Source: Luteibacter flocculans (GTDB lineage Bacteria; Pseudomonadota; Gammaproteobacteria; Xanthomonadales; Rhodanobacteraceae). Taken from it: 64,000 bases of DNA. The translations under genes and the position numbers were made by a program. Position 1 is the stretch's first letter; the number at the start of each line of letters is the position of its first letter. Below the pieces are notes generated by a model that was given only the letters and a program-made list of their open reading frames with translations, had not been told where the DNA came from and did no database searches. Shown here in pieces: positions 55,901 through 64,000 of the stretch. The stretch lies in assembly GCF_023612255.1 (NCBI RefSeq), contig NZ_CP063231.1:1098001-1162000 (forward strand), written 5' to 3'.

Positions 55901-57771
55901 TCGCCGATGGCGTTGCATGGCTCGATCAAGCGCTTGCCGAGGGCCGGATCGAGCGCGTCGATCGGGCCTTTGCCCGTTTCCTGCGCACGCTGGACCCGGC
56001 GGTCGATCCGCGTGTTCAGGTGGCTGCCGCACTCCTGAGTCGCGAACTGGGCGAGGGGCATATCTGCATGCCGCTGACGACCTTGCGCGAGCGCGAGCCG
56101 GCGCTTGGCGATCCGTCGCTTTTTCTTTCCTCGACGCCGTTGGTGGCCTCAGCCGATGGCGATCCGTCGGCACCCTTGGTGCTCGACCACGATCTGCTCT
56201 ATATGCGCCGTTTCTGGCGCGACGAATCCCGCGTTGCGCAAGCAATCGTCGGCCGGCTCGGCGTGCAGCCGGTGCATCCGGATCTGCCCGCGGAACTTGA
56301 GCGGCTGTTTCCATCCGACGATGTGCGACCGGACTGGCAGAAGATCGCCTGCGCGCTGGCAGCGCGGTCCCGCTTCGCCGTCATCACGGGGGGGCCGGGC
56401 ACTGGTAAGACGACCACCGTCGTGCGCCTGCTCGGCTTGCTGCAGACCTTGGCGTTACGCGAAGGCGGGAGTCGCCTGCGCATTCGCCTAGCCGCGCCAA
56501 CCGGTAAGGCGGCGGCACGGCTCAATGCGTCCATCGCCGGGCAGGTAGCGCAGTTGCAGGTCGATCCTGCGGTGAAGCAGGCGATTCCCGCTGAGGTGAC
56601 CACGTTGCATCGCCTGCTCGGCAGTCGCCCGGATACGCGAGCGTTCCGTCACGATGCAGAGAACCCGTTGCACCTCGACGTACTCGTCATCGACGAGGCA
56701 TCGATGATCGACCTCGAGATGATGGCTGCGACGCTCGATGCCTTGCCGCCAACGGCACGGCTTGTGCTGCTCGGCGACAAGGATCAGCTTTCATCGGTGG
56801 AAGCCGGTGCGGTGCTCGGTGACCTTTGCGCTCGTGCGGACGTCGGCCACTACTCACTCGCGACGCGTGACTGGATTGCGGCAGCCTGCGAGGAAGACGT
56901 GTCGGCCTGGACGGATGGCGACAGCGCACGTGCGTTGGATCAGCATGTGGCCATGCTGCGGCACAGTCGCCGCTTCGGCAGCGACAGCGGCATCGGCGCG
57001 CTGGCGACGGCGATCAATCAGGGCGATGCGCACGCAGCGCGCGCCGTGTTTGCGTCATTCGCCGACGTGACGCTCGGCGCGCCGTCGCCTGCTGCGATCG
57101 CCACCTTGGCCATCGAGGGGCGTGACGGCGCGCCTGGCTATCGGCATTACCTCGACGCCATCGAGAACACACGCCCCTCGGTCGGCGCGAGCGAAGACGA
57201 ACTGATGCAGTGGGGCCGTGGCGCCTTGCGTGCCTATGCCGGGTTCCAGCTGCTTTGCGCCACGCGCCTCGGCGAGCATGGCGTGCTCGCGCAGAACGCG
57301 CGCATCGCACAGGGATTGCTGGATCGTGGCCTGATCGAAGCGACGGGCGGTTGGTACGAAGGGCGCCCTGTCATGTTGACCCGCAACGACTACGCGCTGG
57401 GCCTCATGAACGGCGACGTGGGCGTGACGCTATGGGTACCCGATGGCCGCGGCGGCATGGCCTTGCGCGTGGCGTTTTCGGTGATGGACGAACACGGCGG
57501 CGAGCGCATTCGTTTCGTGGTGCCGAGCCGGCTGGTGGCGGTGGAGACGGTGTACGCGATGACGGTGCACAAGTCGCAGGGTTCCGAGTTCGAACATACG
57601 GCGCTGGCCTTGCCGCCCGAACCGTCGCCGGTGCTGACCCGCGAACTCGTCTATACCGGCGTGACCCGTGCGCGTCGCTGGTTCACGCTGTTGGCCGCGC
57701 CGGACATCCTCGGCTACGCCGTGCAGCGGAAAACGCAGCGAGCCTCGGGGCTGCTGCGTCGTTTGCTCTGA
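55897..57771 (+). CDS. recD: exodeoxyribonuclease V alpha subunit (5'-3' helicase)
   Basis: 624 residues; ATG overlaps the recB stop as ATGA. Walker A GGPGTGKTTTV (residues 165-175), Walker B VLVIDEASMIDLEMM, GDKDQLSSVEAG, and C-terminal TVHKSQGSEF and YTGVTRAR. It completes the C-B-D operon. The stop lies nine bases from the convergent epimerase stop, without an obvious terminator between. Confidence 0.96.
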   Translation: MIADGVAWLDQALAEGRIERVDRAFARFLRTLDPAVDPRVQVAAALLSRELGEGHICMPLTTLREREPALGDPSLFLSSTPLVASADGDPSAPLVLDHDLLYMRRFWRDESRVAQAIVGRLGVQPVHPDLPAELERLFPSDDVRPDWQKIACALAARSRFAVITGGPGTGKTTTVVRLLGLLQTLALREGGSRLRIRLAAPTGKAAARLNASIAGQVAQLQVDPAVKQAIPAEVTTLHRLLGSRPDTRAFRHDAENPLHLDVLVIDEASMIDLEMMAATLDALPPTARLVLLGDKDQLSSVEAGAVLGDLCARADVGHYSLATRDWIAAACEEDVSAWTDGDSARALDQHVAMLRHSRRFGSDSGIGALATAINQGDAHAARAVFASFADVTLGAPSPAAIATLAIEGRDGAPGYRHYLDAIENTRPSVGASEDELMQWGRGALRAYAGFQLLCATRLGEHGVLAQNARIAQGLLDRGLIEATGGWYEGRPVMLTRNDYALGLMNGDVGVTLWVPDGRGGMALRVAFSVMDEHGGERIRFVVPSRLVAVETVYAMTVHKSQGSEFEHTALALPPEPSPVLTRELVYTGVTRARRWFTLLAAPDILGYAVQRKTQRASGLLRRLL

Positions 57772-57780
57772 CTAACGCGT

Positions 57781-58791
57781 CTAGTCCGCCGCGTAGAAGC
57801 GCTTGTACCACTCGGCAAATTTCGCCAGCCCCTCGTCGATCGACGTCGAGGGCGCATAACCGACATCGCGACGCAACGCCGACACATCTGCCCATGTATC
57901 CGGCACATCGCCCGGCTGCATGGGCAGCAGGCGCTTCTCTACTGTGCGTCCGAGGTGTTTTTCGAGCGTGGCGATGAAATCGAGTAACTGCACCGGCTCG
58001 TCGTTGCCGATGTTGTAGACGCGATACGGCGCGGCCGACGATCCTGCGTTCGGATTGACCGGATCGTAGGAAGGATCTGGCGCAGCAGGATGGTCGAGCG
58101 TACGAATCACACCCTCGACGATGTCGTCGATGTAGGTGAAGTCGCGGCTGTGCTGGCCATGGTTGAACACGTCGATCGGTTCGCCGCGCATGATCCGGCT
58201 CGCAAAGAGGATCGGCGACATGTCCGGGCGACCCCATGGTCCGTACACGGTGAAGAAGCGCAGGCCCGTCGTCGGCAGACCGAACAGGTGGCTATACGTA
58301 TGTGCCATCAGCTCGTTCGATTTCTTCGTGGCAGCGTAGAGGCTTACCGGGTGATCCACGGCGTCCTCCACGGCGAAGGGCATCTTGCGATTGGCGCCGT
58401 ACACGGAGCTGGATGACGCGTAGACCAGGTGGCCCACCGCATGCCGGCGGCATGCCTCCAGCACGTTGACGAACCCGACGAGATTGCTCTGCACGTAGGC
58501 ATGCGGGTGGGTCAGCGAGTAACGCACCCCCGCCTGCGCCGCGAGATTGACCACGCGCTCGGGCTGGAAGTCGGCGAAGGCGCGGTCGACCGCCGCCTGC
58601 TCCGCCAGGTCGGCGCGCAGGTGGGTGTAACTAGGATGGGCCGAGAAGCGCGCGAGGCGGGCTTCTTTCAGTGCCGGATCGTAGTAATCGTTGTGGTTGT
58701 CGAAGCCCAGTACGGTGTCCCCGCGGGCGAGCAGGCGCTCGGTAAGGGCCGAGCCGATGAAGCCGGCGCTGCCGGTGACCAGGATGCGCAT
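57781..58791 (-). CDS. NAD-dependent epimerase, probable UDP-glucuronate 4-epimerase
   Basis: 336 residues. SDR-extended fold: TGSAGFIGSALTERLL (NAD loop), GFDNHNDYYDPALKEARL, HLRADLAE, NLAAQAGVRYSLTHP, SSSSVYGANRKMPF and catalytic YAATKKSNE. The NDYYD segment and RFFTVYGPWGRPDM are typical of UDP-glucuronate 4-epimerases feeding uronic-acid surface polymers, but UDP-glucose or UDP-GlcNAc epimerases are close relatives. It is transcribed away from thrS. Confidence 0.88.
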   Translation of the reverse strand: MRILVTGSAGFIGSALTERLLARGDTVLGFDNHNDYYDPALKEARLARFSAHPSYTHLRADLAEQAAVDRAFADFQPERVVNLAAQAGVRYSLTHPHAYVQSNLVGFVNVLEACRRHAVGHLVYASSSSVYGANRKMPFAVEDAVDHPVSLYAATKKSNELMAHTYSHLFGLPTTGLRFFTVYGPWGRPDMSPILFASRIMRGEPIDVFNHGQHSRDFTYIDDIVEGVIRTLDHPAAPDPSYDPVNPNAGSSAAPYRVYNIGNDEPVQLLDFIATLEKHLGRTVEKRLLPMQPGDVPDTWADVSALRRDVGYAPSTSIDEGLAKFAEWYKRFYAAD

Positions 58792-58839
58792 GAGATGACC
58801 TGCGATGTGAGCGGTCTCACAGTGTAACGGAGGCGCCGA

Positions 58840-58868
58840 TTGACACGGCAGCGGCCGTGATCTAGCTT
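58840..58868 (+). promoter_or_regulatory. promoter of thrS
   Basis: A perfect TTGACA (58840-58845) and TAGCTT (58863-58868) 17 bases apart. Transcription would begin near 58875, giving a 150-base leader before thrS. Confidence 0.6.
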
Positions 58869-58925
58869 TTGCCCGATATCCACGAGACGAAGGTGGCCCG
58901 CGGCAACGCCGGCCGAGTGTGCGAC

Positions 58926-58952
58926 ATGCGGACTACGCGCTTCCCAACCTGA
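58926..58952 (+). CDS. putative thrS leader peptide with three Thr codons
   Basis: ATG at 58926, eight residues MRTTRFPT, then TGA. Three of seven post-initiator codons are Thr (ACT, ACG, ACC), in the leader of threonyl-tRNA synthetase and 28 bases before the terminator arm. The Shine-Dalgarno is weak (GAG about eight bases away); a GTG three codons upstream in frame is an alternative start. Reads as a control peptide, not a functional protein. Confidence 0.5.
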   Translation: MRTTRFPT

Positions 58953-58980
58953 TCCCACGCCACGTCTTCGTCATCTTTCG

Positions 58981-59006
58981 AAGGGCGCCTGGCGCCCTTT
59001 TTGTTT
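58981..59006 (+). terminator. intrinsic terminator (attenuator) in thrS leader
   Basis: AAGGGCG (58981-58987) pairs with CGCCCTT (58993-58999) over CCTGG, followed by T-rich TTTTTGTTTG. The only plus-strand transcript here comes from the thrS promoter, so this terminator lies between promoter and coding region. A competing CTTCG (58966-58970)/CGAAG (58979-58983) pairing would disrupt its 5' arm. Confidence 0.8.
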
Positions 59007-59024
59007 GTCCGGAACCACGCATCC

Positions 59025-60926
59025 ATGATCCAGATCACGCTACCCGACGGCAGCCAGCGCCCGTTCGAGCATCCCGTCACCGTACAGGACGTCGCCGCCT
59101 CGATCGGCGCCGGTCTCGCCAAGGCTACGCTCGCCGGCAAGGTCGACGGCAAGCTCGTCGATGCCAGCTTCCTCATCGACCATGACGCCGCGCTCGAGAT
59201 CGTCACCGAGAAGAGCCCGGAGGCGCTGGATATCCTGCGCCACTCCACGGCTCATCTTCTCGGCCAGGCCGTGCAGCGCCTGTTCCCCGGCGCGCAGGTC
59301 ACGATCGGCCCGGTGATCGACAACGGCTTCTATTACGACTTCGCGTACGAACGCCCCTTCACGCCCGACGACCTGGAAGCCATCCAGGCGGAAATGGAGA
59401 AGATCGTGAAGGAGCAGATTCCCGTCACGCGCTCGGTGAAGAGCCGCGACGAGGCCATCCGCTTCTTCCGCGACATGGGCGAGGAATACAAGGCGCAGAT
59501 CATCGAGGGCATTCCGTCCAACGAAGAGCTCTCGCTTTATACCCAGGGCGAGTTCACCGATCTGTGCCGCGGCCCGCACGTGTCCAACACCGGCAAGCTG
59601 CGCGCGTTCAAGCTCATGAAGGTGGCCGGTGCCTATTGGCGCGGCGATTCCAACAACGCGATGCTGACCCGCATCTACGGCACCGCCTGGCTGAACGACA
59701 AGGATCTCAAGGCCTACCTGCTGCAACTCGAGGAGGCCGAGAAGCGCGACCACCGCCGCATCGGCAAGCAGCTCGATCTGTTCCACCAGCAGGAAGAAGC
59801 GCCGGGCATGGTGTTCTGGCACCCGAAGGGCTGGGCCATCTGGCAGGCGGTCGAGCAGTACGTTCGTGGCGTCTATCGCCGCAGCGGCTACCAGGAAGTG
59901 CGCGGCCCGCAGATCATGGACGTGAGCCTGTGGAAGAAGTCCGGCCATTGGGACAACTACCAGGAAAACATGTTCTTTACCGAGTCGGAAAAGCGTACCT
60001 ATGCGCTTAAGCCGATGAACTGCCCGGGCCACGTGCAGATCTTCAACACCAATCTGCACAGCTATCGCGACCTGCCGATCCGCTACGGCGAATTCGGTGG
60101 CTGCCATCGCAACGAGCCCTCGGGCGCGCTGCACGGCATCATGCGCGTGCGCGCCTTCACCCAGGACGACGGGCACATCTTCTGCACGCCCGCGCAGATC
60201 GAGGGCGAGGTCGCGGCCTTCCACGCGCAGGCCATGAAGGTCTACGACGATTTCGGCTTCAACGACATCGCGATGAAGATCGCGCTGCGTCCGGACAAGC
60301 GGATCGGCTCGGACGAGGTTTGGGACAAGGCCGAGCACGCGCTGCGCGCGGCGCTGTCGGCTGCCGGTGTTGCCTGGGAGGAACTGCCGGGTGAGGGTGC
60401 CTTCTACGGCCCGAAGATCGAGTACCACATGAAGGACTCCATCGGCCGCGCCTGGCAGGTAGGCACGATGCAGGTCGATTTCATGATGCCCGAGCGCCTG
60501 GGGGCCGAGTACGTCGACGAGCACAGCCAGCGCCAGCACCCGGTCATGCTGCATCGGGCCATCGTCGGGTCGATGGAGCGCTTCATCGGCATCCTGATCG
60601 AGCACCATGCGGGCTTGCTTCCGACGTGGCTTGCCCCCATTCAGGCGGTGGCGTTCAGCATCACCGACGCTCAGGCCGATTATGTGCGTGAAGTGGTGCA
60701 AACCCTTGTCGGACAAGGCTTCAGGGTGGATGCCGATTTGCGCAACGAAAAAGTCGGATATAAAATCCGCGAGCATACGTTGCAGAAGGTTCCCTATCTC
60801 ATCGTGGTCGGAGACCGCGAAAAGGAAACGGGTACCATTTCCGTACGTACCCGCGGGGGCGAAGACCTCGGCAGCATGCCGGTGGCACAATTCGTCGCAC
60901 GTTTGGAAGCCGAGACCCGCCGCTAG
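59025..60926 (+). CDS. thrS: threonyl-tRNA synthetase
   Basis: 633 residues from the ATG at 59025 ([11 protein letters not shown]), giving the correct TGS-domain N-terminus; the frame is open upstream through the attenuator. Order: TGS (1-60), editing domain with [12 protein letters not shown], class II core with motif 2 region [15 protein letters not shown], and anticodon-binding domain ending about 630. It charges tRNA-Thr. infC follows after 44 bases in the same operon. Confidence 0.97.
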   Translation: MIQITLPDGSQRPFEHPVTVQDVAASIGAGLAKATLAGKVDGKLVDASFLIDHDAALEIVTEKSPEALDILRHSTAHLLGQAVQRLFPGAQVTIGPVIDNGFYYDFAYERPFTPDDLEAIQAEMEKIVKEQIPVTRSVKSRDEAIRFFRDMGEEYKAQIIEGIPSNEELSLYTQGEFTDLCRGPHVSNTGKLRAFKLMKVAGAYWRGDSNNAMLTRIYGTAWLNDKDLKAYLLQLEEAEKRDHRRIGKQLDLFHQQEEAPGMVFWHPKGWAIWQAVEQYVRGVYRRSGYQEVRGPQIMDVSLWKKSGHWDNYQENMFFTESEKRTYALKPMNCPGHVQIFNTNLHSYRDLPIRYGEFGGCHRNEPSGALHGIMRVRAFTQDDGHIFCTPAQIEGEVAAFHAQAMKVYDDFGFNDIAMKIALRPDKRIGSDEVWDKAEHALRAALSAAGVAWEELPGEGAFYGPKIEYHMKDSIGRAWQVGTMQVDFMMPERLGAEYVDEHSQRQHPVMLHRAIVGSMERFIGILIEHHAGLLPTWLAPIQAVAFSITDAQADYVREVVQTLVGQGFRVDADLRNEKVGYKIREHTLQKVPYLIVVGDREKETGTISVRTRGGEDLGSMPVAQFVARLEAETRR

Positions 60927-60970
60927 GCCGCGGGTCCGGTATTGAGATCATTCTTCTGGAGGATAGCGGT

Positions 60971-61498
<528 letters not shown>

Positions 61499-61508
61499 TC
61501 TCTGAAAC

Positions 61509-61593
61509 TGTGGGAGCCGCTATAGCGGCGAGAAGCCCACGGAGCCATGAAGCGGCGGGGCAGGTTGTCCTCGCCGCTATAGCGGCTCCTACA
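61509..61593. repeat. REP pair E between infC and rpmI
   Basis: Direct TGTGGGAGCCGCTATAGCGG (61509-61528, palindromic GCCGCTATAGCGGC) faces inverted CCTCGCCGCTATAGCGGCTC (61569-61588) across about 40 bases, inside the infC-rpmI gap of a translation operon. Confidence 0.9.
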
Positions 61594-61618
61594 CATAGCC
61601 TTAAGATTCGTGTATCAT
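61590..61618 (+). promoter_or_regulatory. putative internal promoter of rpmI-rplT
   Basis: TACACA (61590-61595), 17 bases, TATCAT (61613-61618). The -35 hexamer is at the edge of the REP unit. The transcript would have a leader of about 105 bases, and CGGAGCATTCCG (61721-61732) can fold over the Shine-Dalgarno just before the rpmI ATG. Confidence 0.45.
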
Positions 61619-61732
61619 CGCCGGCTCGGTCCGTATGGATGGGCCGATTCACCGTACCCGGCAGGAAGGAAAGTGCAGGCGCTTCAACGCCTTGCCGCCG
61701 GATCAGTCAGCAACCGAATACGGAGCATTCCG

Positions 61733-61930
61733 ATGCCCAAGATCAAGACCAACCGGGCGGCCGCGAAGCGTTTTCGCAAGACCGCGTCGGGCAAGTTCAA
61801 GGCCGGTCACGCCTTCAAGTCGCACATCCTGACCAAGAAGTCGACCAAGCGTAAGCGCGGCCTGCGCGCTCCCAACCACGTCAAAGCGTGCGACACCAAG
61901 GGTGTAGCTCGCATGTTGCCGTATCTCTAA
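61733..61930 (+). CDS. rpmI: 50S ribosomal protein L35
   Basis: 65 residues from the ATG at 61733: [20 protein letters not shown] and [13 protein letters not shown] are diagnostic. The frame is open upstream, but the extension is not ribosomal. GGAG lies seven bases away. rplT follows 14 bases downstream. Confidence 0.98.
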   Translation: MPKIKTNRAAAKRFRKTASGKFKAGHAFKSHILTKKSTKRKRGLRAPNHVKACDTKGVARMLPYL

Positions 61931-61944
61931 GGGAGGCTTGAACC

Positions 61945-62304
61945 ATGGCTCGTGTTAAGCGTGGCGTTACCGCCCGTCGTCGTCACAAGAAGATCATCGG
62001 CCGTGCCAAGGGCTACTACAACGCCCGCCGCAAGGTATTCCGCGTAGCCAACCAGGCCGTCATCAAGGCCGGTCAGTACGCCTACATCGGTCGCAAGCAG
62101 CGCAAGCGCCAGTTCCGCGCGCTGTGGATCGTCCGTATCAACGCCGCCGCTCGTCAGTTCGGTCTGTCGTACAGCCGCCTGATCAATGGTCTGGCCAAGG
62201 CCAACATCTCGGTCGACCGCAAGGTCCTCGCCGACCTGGCCGTGCATGACATCAAGGCGTTTGGCGCGATCGCAGAGAAGGCCAAGGCCAGTCTGGCTGC
62301 GTAA
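61945..62304 (+). CDS. rplT: 50S ribosomal protein L20
   Basis: 119 residues, full length: [20 protein letters not shown] and [20 protein letters not shown] are typical. GGGAGG precedes the ATG. L20 is an early assembly protein and in E. coli represses rpmI-rplT translation. Confidence 0.98.
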   Translation: MARVKRGVTARRRHKKIIGRAKGYYNARRKVFRVANQAVIKAGQYAYIGRKQRKRQFRALWIVRINAAARQFGLSYSRLINGLAKANISVDRKVLADLAVHDIKAFGAIAEKAKASLAA

Positions 62305-62342
62305 TCCGCTTTACCACGCGCGGTAGCAATGCCGCGCGATGA

Positions 62343-63407
<1,065 letters not shown>

Positions 63408-63420
63408 TCCGTCTCGCCGT

Positions 63421-63443
63421 ATGGCCGGCACGAAGCCGGCCAT
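63421..63443 (+). other. hairpin between pheS and pheT
   Basis: ATGGCCGGC (63421-63429) pairs with GCCGGCCAT (63435-63443) over ACGAA, without a T run. It could stabilise the pheS mRNA or modulate pheT expression. Confidence 0.5.
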
Positions 63444-63470
63444 CGATTCCACGTTCAACGAGTGGCTCTC

Positions 63471-64000
63471 ATGAAATTCTCCGAAAACTGGCTGCGCGAA
63501 CTGGTCACCATCGATGCGGATCGCGCCGCTCTGGTCCACGCGCTGACGATGTCGGGCCTGGAAGTCGAAGAGGTCACCCCGCTGGGTGATGGCCTCGACG
63601 GCGTCGTGGTCGCCGAGATCGTCGCCGCCACGAAGCATCCCGAAGCCGATCGCCTGCAGGTGTGCACGGTGGATGCGGGGCAGGGCGCTCCGCTGCAGAT
63701 CGTATGTGGCGCACCCAACGCCCGCGTCGGCATTCGCGTGCCGCTCGCCATGGTCGGCGCCACGCTTCCCGGTGGCATCCAGATCAAGGCAGCGAAGCTG
63801 CGCGGCGTCGAGTCGTTCGGCATGCTGTGTTCGGCGAAGGAGCTCGGCATCGATGCCGATGCGTCCGGCCTGCTCGAGCTGCCCAGCGACGCGCCGATCG
63901 GCAAGCCGCTCGCGGCGTACCTCGGTCTGCCGGACGCCAGCATCGAGCTGAAGATCACGCCCAATCGTCCGGACGTGCTCGGCCTGCAAGGGCTGGCGCA
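63471..64000 (+). CDS. pheT: phenylalanyl-tRNA synthetase beta subunit, truncated by window end
   Basis: About 176 codons visible from the ATG at 63471 (MKFSENWLRELVTIDADR). The tRNA-binding OB-fold (residues about 40-150) shows VVVAEIVAATKHPEADRLQV and IVCGAPNARVG, then SFGMLCSAKELG; B3/B4 sequence begins at ITPNRPDVLGLQG. The remainder lies beyond the window. Confidence 0.96.
   Translation, partial: MKFSENWLRELVTIDADRAALVHALTMSGLEVEEVTPLGDGLDGVVVAEIVAATKHPEADRLQVCTVDAGQGAPLQIVCGAPNARVGIRVPLAMVGATLPGGIQIKAAKLRGVESFGMLCSAKELGIDADASGLLELPSDAPIGKPLAAYLGLPDASIELKITPNRPDVLGLQGLA

Noticed and set aside
52571-56314. A 1247-codon minus-strand frame across recB/recD
   Set aside because: It spans two well-supported overlapping genes and is low-complexity Arg/His-rich; a by-product of codon bias, as are the long antisense frames over DUF1631 (25089-27512) and the Oar-like gene (37294-39720).

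Overview
The window is GC-rich, ordinary chromosomal DNA from a gammaproteobacterium. The gene content and order point to the Lysobacterales (Xanthomonadales), most likely Rhodanobacteraceae (Dyella/Luteibacter/Frateuria-like). The evidence is the petABC-sspA-sspB run, the miaB-phoH-ybeY-corC cluster, recCBD, thrS-infC-rpmI-rplT-pheST, an Oar-like TonB receptor, and REP sequences of the TGGGAGCC...GGCTCCCA type. The family assignment is inferred from gene content, not from a search. I see no prophage, integron, insertion sequence or CRISPR array.

Layout. 1-5.5 kb (minus strand): a type IV pilin locus with two major-pilin-like genes, a good sigma-54 promoter, two tandem GT-C membrane glycosyltransferase-like genes downstream and a GT39-like gene upstream. 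5.7-12.8 kb: an FkbM-like protein, an exported S9 peptidase, CorA, an unrecognised 461-residue protein and a DUF4105 protein. 13-17 kb (minus): miaB, phoH, ybeY and corC in one operon interrupted by REP DNA. 17-23.8 kb: a lytic transglycosylase, a DegS/AlgW-type protease, the cytochrome bc1 operon and sspAB. 23.8-31.4 kb: trm112-like, DUF1631, nadC and DUF3301 on minus; purEK; sodB; grxD, an SDR and marC on plus. 32-34 kb: a probable bifunctional ornithine-lipid synthase. 34-41 kb: two TonB-dependent receptors with long leaders. 41-45 kb: ppnN, two very small proteins, a 3-methyladenine glycosylase and a hybrid histidine kinase. 45-48 kb: tRNA-Asn, a lone pseudopilin, uvrB, tRNA-Val. 48-58 kb: a HemJ-like protein and overlapping recC-recB-recD. 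58-64 kb: a nucleotide-sugar epimerase divergent from the translation cluster thrS-infC-rpmI-rplT-pheS-pheT (pheT runs off the end).

The most interesting signals are regulatory. The thrS leader has a promoter, an eight-codon peptide with three threonine codons, then an intrinsic terminator, which looks like threonine attenuation. infC starts at ATC after a strong Shine-Dalgarno. A strong terminator sits between rplT and pheS with no separate phenylalanine leader peptide. The pilin promoter has upstream GTGAC/GTCAC dyads. A perfect TGTGA-N6-TCACA palindrome precedes the Oar-like receptor. Five paired REP clusters occur, three of them inside operons or gene clusters. I found no clear wholly new multi-gene system; the best unknown gene is at 10210-11595.
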